NCBI GenBank assembly: GCA_964534275.1 | Contig: CAZHQG010000007.1 | Coordinates: 62,001 to 126,000, forward strand | Direction of reading: 5' to 3' | Length of the DNA stretch: 64,000 nucleotides | Source: HRBIN30 sp964534275 | GTDB taxonomy: Bacteria; Desulfobacterota; Binatia; HRBIN30 | Part shown: positions 61,625 through 64,000 of the stretch, piece by piece | Layout: the number at the start of each line of letters is the position of its first letter | Position numbering within the stretch: position 1 is the first letter of the stretch | Position numbers and translations under genes: made by a program | Notes under the pieces: model-generated | Database searches by the model: none | What the model was told of the DNA's origin: nothing | Seen by the model: the letters and a program-made list of their open reading frames with translations, nothing else

Positions 61625-62686
61625 TCAGCCGGCGGGCGTGATGGTAATGCAACGGGGGGACAGGTGAACGCCGTACGTGGTGTGGGGGCGTTGGCCAGCG
61701 CCTCGGAAGCGTAGGTTGTCGGCGTGTTCCAGAGGCAGCCCGAACTCGAGTAAAGCGCTTTTGATTCGGGACATCGCTTGCCGCACATACTCTTGCGGGA
61801 AATCCCGATCGGTGGGAGGCACGAGCTCGCTGAGCTGCTCGGGGGTTCGGAAGCAGCACGCGCACGGATAGTCCGTGGCTCGGACGTTATGGTTCGATCG
61901 CAGCCGCGCCAGATGGAGCCATAGGTAGAGGTCGCGTTGCCGCAAACGGATCCCGAGTGTGTTTGGCCACAAGGTGCGGCCGGCGATGGAAACAGTCTCG
62001 ATCCTCCCGTCGAGACTTAAGCGAAACACCAGCTGTGGCTCGGTTTCGCTGTCTACCCGAGTTTGCACGGCGCTTAAAAACGTACTCAGGTCGAGGTTTC
62101 CTGAAGGCACGTTGAGTTCCCTCGTGCGTAGAAAAGGCACTTCGGCCAGGTCGATTTGGACTTCGTCACCAGGAAGAGGGAAGAAGAAGTGCGGGTTGTC
62201 TGTTTGTTCAGGGCGCACGAGCACGTGAAAGAGCCGGTCCTGTCGCCTTCCGAGCAGTTGAAAAGCCAGGACGAGGGCGTGACTCAAGGTTTTTCGGCCA
62301 CCAGCGATCGAGCCTAAGATCATCTGGCTACGAGGTTGCAGTGCGCGGACGATACGGAACACTTGCAGCCACGCCGCGTGGTTGTCTTCGGTGGTGCGCA
62401 GATCCATCAGCGGTTCCCTGCCTGGGGACTTGCGCAGCACATGAAACCGTATGGTTGGGGTAGGCAACTGGTAGGCTCGCACTAAGCGCGACAAGGCTCC
62501 GCGTGACCCCAAGAGTGCATGGCGGCTCAGTTCGATTGCCGGCAGCGTGCCGATAATTTCCACGTGGTGCACGGGCACCCGTTCCGTGGACAACACAGAG
62601 AGGCCGTAAAGAGCCTCGGTTACGACGGCCGGAGTTAGACCTACCACCGCAACAAGAACGTTCTCCTGCCCTCCAAGATCGCTCAC
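61625..62686 (-). CDS. NE0113-family CARF protein 2 (ring-nuclease-like) with C-terminal Cys-containing region
   Basis: From the GTG at 62686 the product has 353 residues. It matches its paralogue in order: NVLVAVVGLTPAVVTEALYGL, LMDLRTTEDNHAAWLQVF, ILGSIAGGRKTLSHALVLAFQLLG and FHVLVRPEQTDNPHFFFPLPGD (in blocks), a CARF domain. The C terminus again has a helical part and Cys set (YPCACCFRTPEQL; MSRIKSALLEFGLPLEHA). Function as cyclic-oligoadenylate ring nuclease or regulator is inferred from family and neighbours. The start is uncertain: the frame is open upstream, but those codons show no domain. It is the gene nearest the CRISPR leader, transcribed away from it. Confidence 0.78.
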   Translation of the reverse strand: MSDLGGQENVLVAVVGLTPAVVTEALYGLSVLSTERVPVHHVEIIGTLPAIELSRHALLGSRGALSRLVRAYQLPTPTIRFHVLRKSPGREPLMDLRTTEDNHAAWLQVFRIVRALQPRSQMILGSIAGGRKTLSHALVLAFQLLGRRQDRLFHVLVRPEQTDNPHFFFPLPGDEVQIDLAEVPFLRTRELNVPSGNLDLSTFLSAVQTRVDSETEPQLVFRLSLDGRIETVSIAGRTLWPNTLGIRLRQRDLYLWLHLARLRSNHNVRATDYPCACCFRTPEQLSELVPPTDRDFPQEYVRQAMSRIKSALLEFGLPLEHADNLRFRGAGQRPHTTYGVHLSPRCITITPAG

Positions 62687-63357
62687 GCCATAATATTCAG
62701 CGCAAAAAGTGTATGTTGTGCAAGCACTTCTTGTTCCCGGAGAACTTGCTTGGGGCAAGAGGAAACGTTGCCAGGACTGGCGAGCGGAGGGCGGGCTGGC
62801 TACGCAACTACAATCAATGACGCGAGCGGGATCCCATCGATTGGCGCTCGGGATGCTGATCGGACACTTAAATTCCGCAGAAACCCAGTTCACGCTCGCC
62901 CGCGGCCCGAGGTTCCAGCTGGTCCGACGCTCGCGGAGTCATGCTCGAGGCGGGGCCGTAAACTCGATGGTCGGGCCGCCTACCTCGCACTTGCAACCGA
63001 GGCCGGCTGTGTGCAACGAATGGCACAAGCCTTGCCGCCCGGCCGGTGCGGGTTCCGTTCGTGCCGGCCGCGAGGTTGCGTTCTTTGACAATTTCACCCA
63101 AAGCGAGTGTGCGGACCTGGCAGTCCACGAGACGCGAGGTTCTTTGCGCCACTCTGCACGACCAAAGGCCGCCAGCGCAAAAATGCCGAGAATCTCGGGT
63201 TGTCTCGTTCTCCGATGGGCGCACCACGATTCCCGCGGCAGAACGGCAGCTTACGACGGGTTGCCGCGAAAAGGTACAAGTTTCGCGTTGGCAGCGCTGA
63301 CGACTGGCGCAAAGCGAGCTGGCGGCACTAGAGCGAACCGGGCCGGAGGATGGGTCA
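62687..63357. promoter_or_regulatory. CRISPR leader and divergent control region
   Basis: About 670 bp without a gene separate CARF gene 2 from the first repeat. It should carry the leader and promoter of the array and the promoter of the minus-strand cas genes. A TTGACA string at 63085-63090 is a possible -35 box but lacks a good -10. Near 62754-62783 there is a weaker relative of the cas operator: GGCAA, nine bases later TTGCC, then TGGCG. Confidence 0.5.
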
Positions 63358-63984
63358 GGCCGAAGGCACACGTTCCCCGAGAGGGGTTTGAGACCATAAC
63401 GTTTAAACCAACCAATAAACCAACCAAACAAGGCCGAAGGCACACGTTCCCCGAGAGGGGTTTGAGACGCAATGCTTGTCGCATAGGAACGTGTCGACGT
63501 CTAAGGCCGAAGGCACACGTTCCCCGAGAGGGGTTTGAGACAGGTTGCCGCGACGAATACATCGCGCGTGGTTTTAGGCCGAAGGCACACGTTCCCCGAG
63601 AGGGGTTTGAGACAAGTCGTCAGCGGGAAGCCGGCCGAATTCTTGCGCAGGCCGAAGGCACACGTTCCCCGAGAGGGGTTTGAGACTCAGCGCCTTTATC
63701 GCGCTTCCTTGCCATTGGCCCTGGCCGAAGGCACACGTTCCCCGAGAGGGGTTTGAGACACGACGGCGGCCGTTGCCAGCCGCCGTCAGCGCCTTCTCGG
63801 CCGAAGGCACACGTTCCCCGAGAGGGGTTTGAGACCCACTGGCGTGAGTTAAGCATTTTCCTCACGCCAGTGGGGCCGAAGGCACACGTTCCCCGAGAGG
63901 GGTTTGAGACTTTGCGCAGACCTCAACAAGAAATCTCTTGTCATCCTGGCCGAAGGCACACGTTCCCCGAGAGGGGTTTGAGAC
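63358..63984 (+). CRISPR. CRISPR array, nine identical 37-nt repeats, continues past the window
   Basis: Repeats start at 63358, 63432, 63505, 63577, 63650, 63723, 63799, 63874 and 63948. Each begins GGCCGAAGGCACACGTT and ends CCCCGAGAGGGGTTTGAGAC, with no visible variation. The eight complete spacers are 35-39 nt; a ninth begins at 63985 and is cut by the window end. CCCC-GAGA-GGGG forms a hairpin, and exactly eight bases, TTTGAGAC, follow it, matching the eight-base 5' handle left by Cas6. This argues for plus-strand transcription with the leader on the left, next to the cas genes. Spacers 6 and 7 contain inverted repeats. Confidence 0.98.
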
Positions 63985-64000
63985 TGCCGGAAAACTAGAA

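Noticed and set aside
45169..62686. Type III-A (Csm) or type III-D assignment
   Set aside because: The set of cmr1, cmr3, cmr4, cmr5 and cmr6 with Cas10 is complete and specific for III-B.
63085..63112. TTGACA as a promoter for the CRISPR array
   Set aside because: At 17 bases distance there is only TGTGCG, a poor -10 box, and it lies about 270 bp before the first repeat.
62709..63683. 324-codon plus-strand frame running from the leader into the array
   Set aside because: Its second half is translated CRISPR repeats and the first half has no domain.
63251..63865. Minus-strand frames with repeated SNPSRGTCAFG-type peptides
   Set aside because: They are translations of the CRISPR repeats on the opposite strand, not a repeat protein.

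Overview
The window is GC-rich DNA from a Gram-negative bacterium. The evidence for that is an Slp-type outer-membrane lipoprotein, several lipobox proteins, a Tat-signal lipoprotein and infC/secA/purN housekeeping genes. A Cys-rich DUF4215-type repeat fused to a sorbosone-dehydrogenase domain and a Thr/Pro linker lipoprotein (TPTRTxTPT type) recall uncultured delta-proteobacterial lineages such as Desulfobacterota or Binatota. That placement is inference; no rRNA or tRNA gene was recognised.

Bases 1-45000 look like ordinary chromosome with dense, mostly short operons. In order they hold: a partial PQQ-type dehydrogenase; argJ downstream of secA (secA with a very long charged insertion); a tightly overlapped minus-strand run GT2 / unknown / SPL-like radical SAM / murI; polX with a translationally coupled degenerate Hint-domain protein; a glycerophosphodiesterase; a GMC oxidoreductase with its Tat-exported small subunit; a PAS histidine kinase and NtrC-type regulator pair; mdh-sucC; a glycosyltransferase-methyltransferase fusion; two sulfatase-fold proteins and a UvrD-like helicase; infC (UUG start); purN-GT2; a ferritin-like di-iron protein; a ceramidase-like lipoprotein; a PHA-synthase-like hydrolase; and assorted lipoproteins. 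Two hairpins with the same nine-base loop but different stems sit in convergent gaps at 21.75 kb and 44.74 kb.

Bases 45169-64000 are a complete type III-B CRISPR-Cas island. All cas genes are on the minus strand: CARF protein 2, TPR protein, CRISPR-associated primase-polymerase (CAPP), cas1, cas2, CARF protein 1, cas10/cmr2, cmr3, cmr4, cmr5, cmr6, cmr1, cas6 and a large TM1812-family effector with HEPN motif. To their right, reading on the plus strand, is an array of nine identical 37-nt repeats that runs off the window.

The Cas10 keeps its HD and GGDD motifs, so it should make cyclic oligoadenylate. The TM1812-HEPN protein is the expected ancillary RNase, and the two NE0113-family CARF proteins are candidate ring nucleases or cOA-responsive regulators. 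Cas1, Cas2, CAPP and the TPR protein form an adaptation module with its own polymerase.

The most interesting signals are these. (1) A 26-bp twin-palindrome element, nearly identical in two copies, lies upstream of the TPR-CAPP-cas1-cas2 genes and upstream of cas10-cmr. (2) Spacer 7 is a 13-bp inverted repeat flush with both ends, as fold-back DNA synthesis would produce. (3) The TM1812-HEPN effector has an extra C-terminal Rossmann/CARF-like domain and a changed DxTHG motif.
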